From Janthinobacterium sp. (GTDB lineage Bacteria; Pseudomonadota; Gammaproteobacteria; Burkholderiales; Burkholderiaceae_D): DNA of 64,000 nucleotides. Below are positions 53,282 through 60,641 of the stretch, piece after piece. Location: the NCBI GenBank assembly GCA_003133225.1, contig PKWL01000135.1:32011-96010 (forward strand), written 5' to 3'. The stretch's first letter is position 1. Each line of letters begins with the position of its first letter. The position numbers were made by a program, and so were the translations under genes. The notes below the pieces were generated by a model. The model ran no database searches. It saw nothing but the letters and a program-made list of their open reading frames with translations, and had not been told where the DNA came from.

Positions 53282-55173
53282 GGTTGCGCCGCATCGAAGA
53301 ACCATTCCAGCGTCCCGCTGCTGCCGGAAAAAATGGTGCCGGCGCCGGAACTGGTGCCGCGCAGCTTGCGCTTGATCTCGCGCGGCGAAAAATGGTACAC
53401 GGCGCCGCCATCGGGATCGAATTTCATGCTGCGCACTAATGTTTCTCCGCAAATTAAGCGCACGATACAGCATGCCTGGCCGGCTGATTCCCGTTTTTCC
53501 CGGGCCACCTGTTGCGCGAGTTCGATCATTTGCGTCCGTGCCAGCTCCATTTCCTTGACGTTCAACACCAGCTGGCCGAGCGCTTTCAAGGAGGGCCCGA
53601 CCTGGAGCGCCATTTTTTGAAACTGCGGCAGCTGCTCCGGCGTTAGCACGACTTCGAGCTTGCGCACCTTGGTGGCCAAGGTCATGTAGTTACCCACCTC
53701 CGGCGCGCCGGTGATGCGCTCGATGTTATGGCGGCCCTTTTGCACCGACTGCGCCAGCGCGTCTGCCTTAGCGTTCAGCTCGGCTATTTTTTGCTCGAAG
53801 CGGGCCGTGTCGGGCAGCAAGGGATGCACCAGCATTTCACTTTGCTTGCGCGGACCAGCGCTGTCGATCTCGATTTTGCGGCCAGCCACGGCGCACCCTT
53901 TGGCCACCTTAATGACGACTTCGTCGGCAATAATTTCACAGTTGAAGGCTTGCTCGATCACCACCCGGGTACCTGAAATCACGCAATTGTCGGCCCACTG
54001 TACGAGCACCTCGCCGCAGACGGATTGCAGCACGGCGCCCGAAGCGCGCCCCTTCACCTTGATGTTGCCGCCGGCATTGAAGGCGCCCCCGCCCATCACA
54101 TTGCTGTCGAGGATGATATCGCCGCCACGTGAATTGACTTGGCCAAACACATCGCCATGAATCGTGATGTCGCCCCCTTCGACCACGCGCATTTCCTGCA
54201 CTTCGCCAAACTCTTCGTAGGCCCCCGTCAATTGCAAATTGCCCGTGGTGCGGCCGCTGACGCCGTCGCGGCTGACAATCTTGGCATTGATCGAAATCTG
54301 ACTGGTCTTTGCGTCGACGCTTAAAAAACCGTCCTGCTGCGCGACCAAGAATTCACCATCGCGCTGATGCTCGATCGCCGTGCCCGGGCCGGCCATGGCG
54401 CTCAGGTCGATATCCTGGGGCGCGGCCGGCTTCACTAACAGGCCCGACAATTCACAGCCAGGCAAGCCGGCCGTGCGCGCCACCTTCCTTAACAGGCTCA
54501 CTTTTCTTTTCACTTGGGGAAAGCGGTTTTTAAAGCAGAGCAGGTTGAAACGGCCATTGGCCAGCTCAAGCGGCGCATCGTTGCGGTGAATGTCCAGCGA
54601 GACTTCCACGATCGCCGCATCCTGCCCCGGCGTCGCCTCAAGGCGCCGTGCCACGACGATGCGCTCGGCCGCGCCCGAGGCGATCGCGGCCTTGACTGCG
54701 GCCGGGAGGATGCCGAAACAAATTCCCTTGCACCACAGGTCGGCCACAAATTCGTCAAAATCGAGAGTGGCCGCCGGCGCGTCCTCGGCCCCACCCAAAA
54801 ACACGGGCTCGAAATAATATTCGGCCTCGCCATCGCTGATCTTGACTGACTTGTACAAGGTCCGGCGCAGCGCATCGAAGGGCGCGATCGCAGAGGCAAA
54901 ACGGATCAGCAGTTCGCCGTTGAACACCTGCGGCAAAGCGGGGCCAATATCGTACAGGGCCTTGATGAAGACCGCGTAATCAAGCTCTTGAAAATAGGTA
55001 TTGGCAAAAAATATCTGTCCGACTGCCGCTTGCAAGGTGGCCGCCGTCACGCCGGCATCAAAGAATAGGCCGCCCGCGCTCTTGACCAGGCCAAGCGGCA
55101 ACGGCGGCTCCTCCTGCCAACCCGCCGCAGCGGCCGCAGAATGCAAGTCGAGCGCACAAAAATCGATTGACAT
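53278..55173 (-). CDS. FapA/DUF342 family protein
   Basis: 631 residues from ATG 55173 (MSIDFCALDLHSAAA), preceded by AGAGG. A beta-helix-like FapA (flagellar assembly protein A) domain spans about 240-490: 'EVQEMRVVEGGDITIHGDVF', 'GQVNSRGGDIILDSNVM', 'AGGNIKVKGRASGAVL'. A coiled-coil follows (about 480-600). DUF342 proteins polarise cell components in Vibrio and relate to flagellar or pilus assembly; function here is inferred. It is convergent with arfB and the two stops overlap in CTAA. Confidence 0.88.
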   Translation of the reverse strand: MSIDFCALDLHSAAAAAGWQEEPPLPLGLVKSAGGLFFDAGVTAATLQAAVGQIFFANTYFQELDYAVFIKALYDIGPALPQVFNGELLIRFASAIAPFDALRRTLYKSVKISDGEAEYYFEPVFLGGAEDAPAATLDFDEFVADLWCKGICFGILPAAVKAAIASGAAERIVVARRLEATPGQDAAIVEVSLDIHRNDAPLELANGRFNLLCFKNRFPQVKRKVSLLRKVARTAGLPGCELSGLLVKPAAPQDIDLSAMAGPGTAIEHQRDGEFLVAQQDGFLSVDAKTSQISINAKIVSRDGVSGRTTGNLQLTGAYEEFGEVQEMRVVEGGDITIHGDVFGQVNSRGGDIILDSNVMGGGAFNAGGNIKVKGRASGAVLQSVCGEVLVQWADNCVISGTRVVIEQAFNCEIIADEVVIKVAKGCAVAGRKIEIDSAGPRKQSEMLVHPLLPDTARFEQKIAELNAKADALAQSVQKGRHNIERITGAPEVGNYMTLATKVRKLEVVLTPEQLPQFQKMALQVGPSLKALGQLVLNVKEMELARTQMIELAQQVAREKRESAGQACCIVRLICGETLVRSMKFDPDGGAVYHFSPREIKRKLRGTSSGAGTIFSGSSGTLEWFFDAAQP

Positions 55174-55494
55174 GACATTCCTCTGAATTTCGCCAGGCAC
55201 ACCGAACGCCGGACTATGACGCCCCAGCACGCGAAGTATAATATTTTTTTAGCATAACATGTTGTGTTGACGCAAATACATCAACATAGCGAACTGTTGT
55301 GTTTCACGTTACCGGTGCGCCGTAAAGCACGTCCAAGTGCGCCTGCCGCGTAGCGGCACCAAGGCGTAGCAGACGCATTTGCGCGGGGATATAAGGCGCG
55401 GTTTTGGTAGGTTAGAGCGGCCGTTGCTCCCGCGCTCCCTGACAGTACCTGCCAGGTGAACTATTAGTATCGTAGAGAACGGGACAGTTCACAC
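55174..55494. other. intergenic stretch between fapA and the IS200 scar
   Basis: About 320 bases. The region next to fapA (55235-55300) is AT-rich with a TATAATATT block (plus-strand 55237-55245) and probably holds the fapA promoter on the reverse strand. No gene is recognisable. Confidence 0.5.
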
Positions 55495-55671
55495 TCAAGA
55501 TTGCAAGCGGGTGTGATACGGATTAACTATATTGGGCGGGTATTCGACCAGCAAATGCACATGGTCAGCCTCGCCATTGGTTTCGACACCCGTAGCGCCA
55601 ACGTCACCCGCCATGCGCTCAAAGTGTTTGGTGAGTCGATCCATTGCGTCACCGTCGAATATTTTTTTGCG
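55495..55671 (-). mobile_element. IS200/IS605-type TnpA transposase remnant
   Basis: Reverse-strand translation from about 55671 gives a 58-residue piece ending in a stop at 55495. It contains 'FERMAGDVGATGVETNGEAD' followed by HVHLLVEYPP, the hallmark His-hydrophobic-His (HUH) motif of Y1 transposases and its flank. The N-terminal strand and the C-terminal helix with the catalytic Tyr are missing; after EYPP the sequence leaves the family. It is a decayed fragment of roughly 40 percent of a normal 140-150 residue TnpA. No TnpB and no clear terminal hairpin was found. Confidence 0.75.
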
Positions 55672-55689
55672 GTAGGCTCTGGCAGCAGC

Positions 55690-56127
55690 CTAGCGCCGGG
55701 GAGGATTGGCGTAGATGGCCTGGCCTGCTTCGTTGATCTGGCGCCGCAGGTCACGCCGCTCGTCGGCTGTCATGCGGCCCCGTTTGTAGGCCTCGGCGCG
55801 ACCCTGATCTTGCGGTTGCTGCACGCGCCGGTTCTCGCCCGCACGCGGCTCGGCTTGACGTTGCTCGGCTTGACGTTGCTCGGCTTGACGCGGCTCGGCG
55901 AACCGGTTATCGCCGGCGCGCTGTTGCGAACGCTGCTCCATGCGATTGTCGTGCTGCGCTTGCTGCGGGCGCCCGCCCTCCTTGCGTGCTTGACCATCGG
56001 CCGGCGCCGCCACGGCGAAAACCAACACGCCACCCAATAGGCAGCTCACGGCCCAATCACGCACGGAAAAGCGGACGCAAAGACGGGTCCTAGTTGGCGC
56101 GTGATTTTTTTGGGGCGCGATATTCAT
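55690..56127 (-). CDS. secreted or anchored Gln/Arg-rich repeat protein
   Basis: 145 residues from ATG 56127, preceded by AGAGGA. A hydrophobic stretch (about 25-42, 'WAVSCLLGGVLVFAVAAPAD') looks like a signal peptide or anchor. Then a disordered region rich in Gln, Arg and Glu with a pentapeptide repeat (RQAEQ three times; DNA unit of 15 bases at 55846-55899). The C-terminus 'RGRMTADERRDLRRQINEAG' then QAIYANPPRR is conserved-looking and recurs, from memory, in other betaproteobacterial small exported proteins. No function can be assigned. Possibly envelope-related given ompR next door. Confidence 0.7.
   Translation of the reverse strand: MNIAPQKNHAPTRTRLCVRFSVRDWAVSCLLGGVLVFAVAAPADGQARKEGGRPQQAQHDNRMEQRSQQRAGDNRFAEPRQAEQRQAEQRQAEPRAGENRRVQQPQDQGRAEAYKRGRMTADERRDLRRQINEAGQAIYANPPRR
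55846..55899. repeat. 15-bp tandem repeat in coding sequence
   Basis: About three copies of the unit CGGCTTGACGTTGCT (last copy diverged), encoding the RQAEQ repeats of the exported protein on the reverse strand. In-frame copies can change number without breaking the gene. Confidence 0.8.
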
Positions 56128-56324
56128 CTGTGTTCCTCTTCCGCAGTGCCGCGTAATCGTATAAGCTTAAATTGCGCCGATACCCAAGTGTATTATGGTT
56201 AACACGGTGGGGTTAGCGTAATTGGGTAAAGTTTGTAACAGTTTGTAATGGAGCATGCCGAGCCTGGTGCGCGTGCGTTATGACGTTACCATAGAGACAT
56301 AAATATGATCGATTTAACAGCCAA

Positions 56325-57095
56325 ATGACGACGATAACCAACTCAGCTAGCAGTACGACGGCGCCACCTGTTCTCGGCCACCAGGCCAAAATCATGGTGG
56401 TCGATGACGATCTGCGCTTGCGCGATTTGCTGCGGCGCTACCTGACCGAGCAGGGCTTTAACGTGGTGACGGCTGAAAGCGCGCCGGCCATGAACAAGCT
56501 GTGGCTGCGCGAACGCTACGATCTGCTGGTCCTTGACTTGATGCTGCCCGGTGAAGACGGCCTGTCGATCTGCCGCCGCCTGCGCGGCGCCGGCGACCAG
56601 ACGCCGATCATCATGCTCACGGCCAAGGGCGAAGACGTGGATCGCATCGTCGGCCTGGAAATGGGCGCCGATGACTACCTGCCCAAACCGTTTAATCCAC
56701 GCGAGCTCGTTGCCCGCATCGGAGCCGTGTTGCGCCGCAAGGGCCCGGACGAAATCCCCGGCGCGCCTTCGGAAACTCCGCAATCGTTCGAATTCGGCCA
56801 GTTCGTGCTCGACCTGGGCACGCGCACCTTGAAAAAAAATGGCGACACGGTGCCCTTGACGACCGGCGAATTTTCGGTACTGAAAGTATTCGCACGTCAC
56901 GCGCGGCAACCCCTGTCGCGCGAAAAACTGATGGAACTGGCGCGCGGGCGCGAATACGAAGTATTCGACCGCAGCCTGGACGTGCAAATCTCGCGCCTGC
57001 GCAAGCTGATCGAGCCTGATCCGTCAAGCCCACTGTACATCCAGACCGTGTGGGGTCTCGGTTACGTCTTTATCCCCGAGGGCCAGCCGCGCTAG
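56325..57095 (+). CDS. ompR: OmpR-type response regulator
   Basis: 256 residues. A 20-residue N-terminal extension precedes the receiver ('KIMVVDDDLRLRDLLRRYL'), with phospho-site Asp71 ('VLDLMLPGEDG') and Lys121 ('YLPKPFNPREL'). The winged-helix DNA-binding domain has 'LTTGEFSVLKVFARHARQPL', 'SREKLMELARGREYEVFDRS' and 'LDVQISRLRKLIE'. These matches are close to OmpR of the osmoregulation system; in Burkholderiales the ortholog is often called RisA. The kinase follows after 7 bases. The extended N-terminus is unusual compared with E. coli OmpR (239 residues). Confidence 0.93.
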   Translation: MTTITNSASSTTAPPVLGHQAKIMVVDDDLRLRDLLRRYLTEQGFNVVTAESAPAMNKLWLRERYDLLVLDLMLPGEDGLSICRRLRGAGDQTPIIMLTAKGEDVDRIVGLEMGADDYLPKPFNPRELVARIGAVLRRKGPDEIPGAPSETPQSFEFGQFVLDLGTRTLKKNGDTVPLTTGEFSVLKVFARHARQPLSREKLMELARGREYEVFDRSLDVQISRLRKLIEPDPSSPLYIQTVWGLGYVFIPEGQPR

Positions 57096-57102
57096 AGCGC
57101 CC

Positions 57103-58464
57103 GTGATCGCCATCGCTTCCCAGCGCCCGGGCTGGCTGAAAAGCGGCTTGTTTTGGCGCACCTTTTTCCTGCTCGGCGTGCTCACCGCCCTCAGCATGGC
57201 CGCCTGGGTCGGCATGATCAGTGTCGTCCAGCGTGCGCCGCAGGCGCAGCAAATCGCGGCCCAGGTCATTTCCGTGGTCACCATCACGCACGCCGCCTTG
57301 ACTCATTCGGCGCCGGAATTGCGGCGCGAATTGCTGTTTGACCTCGTCAGCAACGAAGGCATCCGCATCTTTCCGCTCGAGCCCGACGACAAGGTGGAAG
57401 CTGCGCCCGACAACTGGTTGATGTCCGACATCGAAAGTCTGGTCAAGGCCAAACTGGGCGCCGATACGCGTTTTTCGGCGCGCGTCAACGGCGTGGCCGG
57501 CTTCTGGGTCAGCTTCAAGATCGACGACGATCAGTATTGGCTGATGCTCGAACGCGAACGCATCCGCGGTCTGACCGGTATCCAATGGCTGGGCTGGGCC
57601 AGCCTGGTGTCGCTGTTATCTTTGCTGGGCGCCGGATTCATATCGCGCCTGATCAACCTGCCGCTGGCGCGCCTGACCGAAGCCGCGCGCGCGATCGCCA
57701 AGGGCAAGCTGCCGGCGCCCCTGCCCGAAAAGGGGCCGACTGAAATCATCGAGGCCAACCGCAGCTTCAACCAGATGGCAGGCGACTTGCAACAGGTCGA
57801 GTCGGACCGCGTCGTGCTTCTGGCCGGCATTTCGCATGACTTGCGCACACCGCTGGCGCGCATGCAACTGGAAGTGGAAATGGCGCACCTGTCCGACGAT
57901 GCGCGCGAAGGCATTCAATCCGACATCGCCCAGATGGACGCCATCATCGGCCAGTTCCTCGATTATGCCAAGCCAACCGAGGCGGCCAATTTCATCGAGG
58001 TCGACTTGGGCGCCTTGCTGGCCGACTCAACGCGCGAGGCGACCCGCATGCCTGACGTGCGCATCACGACCGATATCGCGCCCAATGCGCGCGTGTTGGG
58101 CAACCCGACCGACCTGAAACGCGTCATCAACAACCTCATCGAAAATGCGCGCCGCTACGGCAAAACGGCTGGCAGCGAGATCAGCGATATCGATATCGAC
58201 TGCCACGTTAAAGGTGGCCACGGCAGCCGGCACGTGATCGTCCGGGTGCAAGACCATGGCAGCGGCGTGCCGCACGAGAGAATCGACGATTTGCTAAAGC
58301 CGTTCACCCGCCTCGATACCGCGCGCGGCCAGGCCAATGGCGCCGGGCTGGGCCTGGCGATCGTGCACCGGGTGCTGCTGCGTCACGGCGCCAAACTGCT
58401 GGTGCGCAACCGCGCTGGTGGCGGGCTGCTCATTCAAATCACGATGCCCGCCGCGAACGCATGA
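57103..58464 (+). CDS. sensor histidine kinase, EnvZ/RisS-like
   Basis: 453 residues with a GTG start at 57103, seven bases after the ompR stop. Two membrane helices (about 18-40 and 160-182) enclose a periplasmic domain of about 120 residues. HAMP (about 182-235), then the H-box 'LLAGISHDLRTPLARMQLE' with phospho-His245, N box 'RVINNLIENARRYG' and G boxes 'DHGSGVP' and 'GAGLGLAIVHR'. The large periplasmic part is typical of EnvZ-like kinases. It probably phosphorylates the neighbouring OmpR; the signal is unknown. Confidence 0.94.
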   Translation: MIAIASQRPGWLKSGLFWRTFFLLGVLTALSMAAWVGMISVVQRAPQAQQIAAQVISVVTITHAALTHSAPELRRELLFDLVSNEGIRIFPLEPDDKVEAAPDNWLMSDIESLVKAKLGADTRFSARVNGVAGFWVSFKIDDDQYWLMLERERIRGLTGIQWLGWASLVSLLSLLGAGFISRLINLPLARLTEAARAIAKGKLPAPLPEKGPTEIIEANRSFNQMAGDLQQVESDRVVLLAGISHDLRTPLARMQLEVEMAHLSDDAREGIQSDIAQMDAIIGQFLDYAKPTEAANFIEVDLGALLADSTREATRMPDVRITTDIAPNARVLGNPTDLKRVINNLIENARRYGKTAGSEISDIDIDCHVKGGHGSRHVIVRVQDHGSGVPHERIDDLLKPFTRLDTARGQANGAGLGLAIVHRVLLRHGAKLLVRNRAGGGLLIQITMPAANA

Positions 58465-58524
58465 CTGCAAGCTTGAAATTCCAGGAATGAAACCCCAGAA
58501 TATGCGGTGGCGCGGCCGGTGATG

Positions 58525-58824
58525 TTATTCGTAGTGGTAGGGCGCGACGATGGGCCCGGCCTTGAACAGCACCGCCTTCATGTCAATGTCGAACTTCACA
58601 TCCCGGCGCCGCATCCACTCGAGCAGCATGGCGATCTGGCGTTTACCGGCATCGCGCCCATGCGCGAGCAGCAGTCGCAGTTCGGGATCGGTGCAGCCCT
58701 CATGGCGCTGATTTTGCGCGTCGAGCTCTTGCAGTTTTTCGATCAAGGCGGCGATGGCGCGATGCATATCCATCGTCGGCGCCGACAGCTTGTCGAGCGG
58801 CTCCTGGTAAGCTTGGTGGGACAT
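58525..58824 (-). CDS. encapsulated-ferritin (EncFtn)-like protein lacking ferroxidase residues
   Basis: 99 residues from ATG 58824 (MSHQAYQEPLDKLSAP). AGGAG abuts an in-frame ATG at 58830, while 58824 is six bases away, so I choose 58824. Alignment by eye with the encapsulin-associated ferritin-like family is clear: 'TMDMHRAIAALIEKL', 'DPELRLLLAHGRDAGKRQIA' and 'MLLEWMRRRD'. Relative to the Rhodospirillum rubrum EncFtn numbering (from memory), Glu32 is Lys30, Trp38 is Ala36, Glu62 is Gly60 and His65 is Gln63, a constant offset of two. All metal-site residues are therefore lost while the scaffold is kept. No encapsulin shell gene and no encapsulation peptide (it ends PYHYE) is seen. Iron storage is therefore unlikely; a structural or regulatory role is a guess. 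Confidence 0.75.
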   Translation of the reverse strand: MSHQAYQEPLDKLSAPTMDMHRAIAALIEKLQELDAQNQRHEGCTDPELRLLLAHGRDAGKRQIAMLLEWMRRRDVKFDIDMKAVLFKAGPIVAPYHYE

Positions 58825-59129
58825 CGCCATCTCCTGTCTTAAATCCTACGCTAGGTCCTCATTCTCGCCGTCCGCCGCCAAAAACTCAAGCGCCGAAGCG
58901 GCTTTTTTGCCGGAACCAGCATCCAAGCGCACCGCCTGCAGCGTTGATCTGCCGCCACTGGCGGCGACACCATGCCAGGCCAAGCTGCAGGCAGTCGTGT
59001 GCAGCCGCTACGCCACAAACGTTCTGCCCGAAGCTGCCCGCCCTCAGCTTGCCAAACTTGGCAGTCGCCGTCCTTGCCCCCCGCCCCCGGTGGCGCCGCC
59101 GCAAGAAGTTTGGCTGCGAGGTTTCAGAT

Positions 59130-60581
59130 TTATTTCTCAAGATGGCTGCCGTTGAGCGCGTCCGCATCCGGCAATTGGGCGACATTCCATCCCCCGCCCA
59201 AAGCCTTAATGAGCAACACGTTGGCGCCTAGGCGCCGGTTGAGCAAGTCGACGGCGGCGCGTTCGTTACTTAGCGCCGTCGTCTCAACGGTGATGACATC
59301 GAGGTAGTTGACGATGCCGGCCTTGTACTGGTTGATGGTGAGCTCGACCGAACGTTTCGATAGCGTGACCGCTTCATCTTGCTTCAATGCCTCTTGTTCA
59401 AGGATGCGCAGCGCCGCCACGTTGTCTTCCACCTCTTGAAAGCCGGTCAGCACGGTCTGGCGGTAGCCGGCCACGCTGGCATCGTAGGCGGCGATCGCAG
59501 AATCCGTCTGGGCGCGGCGGGCGCCGCCGTCGAACAGGGTTTGCGCCAAGGCCGGCCCCACCGACCATAATCGGTTGGGCAGTGAAATCCAGTTGGCCAG
59601 GCTGCTGCTTTGGAAGCCGCCCGACGCGGCGATGGTCAAACTGGGAAAGTAGGCGGCCTTGGCGACGCCGATCTGCGCATTGGCCGCCGCCATCAGCCGT
59701 TCCGCGTTGGCGATATCGGGACGCCGTTCAAGCAGGGCCGACGGCAATCCCAGCGGCAGGACCGGAACCGCCGTGTCGAAGGTGGCGCGGGCGATGGAAA
59801 AAGTGGACGCCGGCTGGCCCACCAGGAGCGCGATCGCGTGCTCCATTTGCGCGCGCAAGACATCGAAATCGATGGCCTGGGCCTCGGTCGTCTTGAGCTG
59901 AGTTTGCGCCAACACGACGTTTTCTTTTGGGACGATCCCGGCTGCGTACTGGTTCTGCGTCAATTGCAGCGATTTGGCATAGTCGGCCACCGTCTTGTCG
60001 TACAACTGCCGGTCCGCATCCAGGTCGCGCAATTGGAAATAATCTTGCGCCAGCTGGGCCTGGGTGCTAAGGCGCGTCGCCTGCACCAGGGCGGCGCTCG
60101 CTTGCGCGCTCGCCTGGCTACTTTCGACCGCTCGTCCGACGCGGCCCCAGATGTCGGGCTCCCAGCTGGCATCGACCGTGAGCAGATTGGACGTCGCGGC
60201 TCCGGACGAGGATGGGCTGGACGAGCTCGGGGCGCCGGAGCGGGTGTGCGATACGTTGGCCGACACCGTGGGAAAGTAGGCGGCGCGCGCGCCTTGTACC
60301 AGGGCGCGCGCCTGGCGATATTGGGCCTCGGCCTGGAGCAGCGTCTGGTTCGAGATGTTGACCTGCTCTTCCAGCGAGTTCAACAGCGGGTCATGGTAGA
60401 GCTCCCACCATTTTTGCGCAATTTCCAGATCGGCCGGCTGGGCAATTTTCCAGGCCACCTGTTCCTTGAACGCGGCCGGTACTTCTGCCCGTGGCTTCAC
60501 GTAGTCGGGCCCCACAGCGCACGCGCAAAGCAAAAATAGGGGCGCCAGTTGCGCCACGCGTTTGACTCTATGTAATTTCAT
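59130..60581 (-). CDS. RND efflux outer-membrane lipoprotein (NodT/OprM family)
   Basis: 483 residues. A lipoprotein signal (MKLHRVKRVAQLAPLFLLCA before Cys21) is followed by the family start 'CAVGPDYVKPRAEVP'. Paired TolC-type repeats: 'WWELYHDPLLNSLEEQVNIS' with 'ASWEPDIWGRVGRAVESSQA' in the first half and 'SLTIAASGGFQSSSL' with 'LAQTLFDGGARRAQTDSAIA' in the second. It forms the outer-membrane channel for the RND permeases immediately upstream in transcription. 60 bases separate it from the second permease gene. Confidence 0.95.
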   Translation of the reverse strand: MKLHRVKRVAQLAPLFLLCACAVGPDYVKPRAEVPAAFKEQVAWKIAQPADLEIAQKWWELYHDPLLNSLEEQVNISNQTLLQAEAQYRQARALVQGARAAYFPTVSANVSHTRSGAPSSSSPSSSGAATSNLLTVDASWEPDIWGRVGRAVESSQASAQASAALVQATRLSTQAQLAQDYFQLRDLDADRQLYDKTVADYAKSLQLTQNQYAAGIVPKENVVLAQTQLKTTEAQAIDFDVLRAQMEHAIALLVGQPASTFSIARATFDTAVPVLPLGLPSALLERRPDIANAERLMAAANAQIGVAKAAYFPSLTIAASGGFQSSSLANWISLPNRLWSVGPALAQTLFDGGARRAQTDSAIAAYDASVAGYRQTVLTGFQEVEDNVAALRILEQEALKQDEAVTLSKRSVELTINQYKAGIVNYLDVITVETTALSNERAAVDLLNRRLGANVLLIKALGGGWNVAQLPDADALNGSHLEK

Positions 60582-60641
60582 GCGGTTTGGACTTTCCTAT
60601 GCTGTGCCATGTGCGCCCCGGGGACGCATCGGTTCGACATC

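Noticed and set aside
55501..56040. 179-residue plus-strand open frame.
   Set aside because: It is antisense to the tnpA remnant and the exported repeat protein, both of which have family or ribosome-site support.
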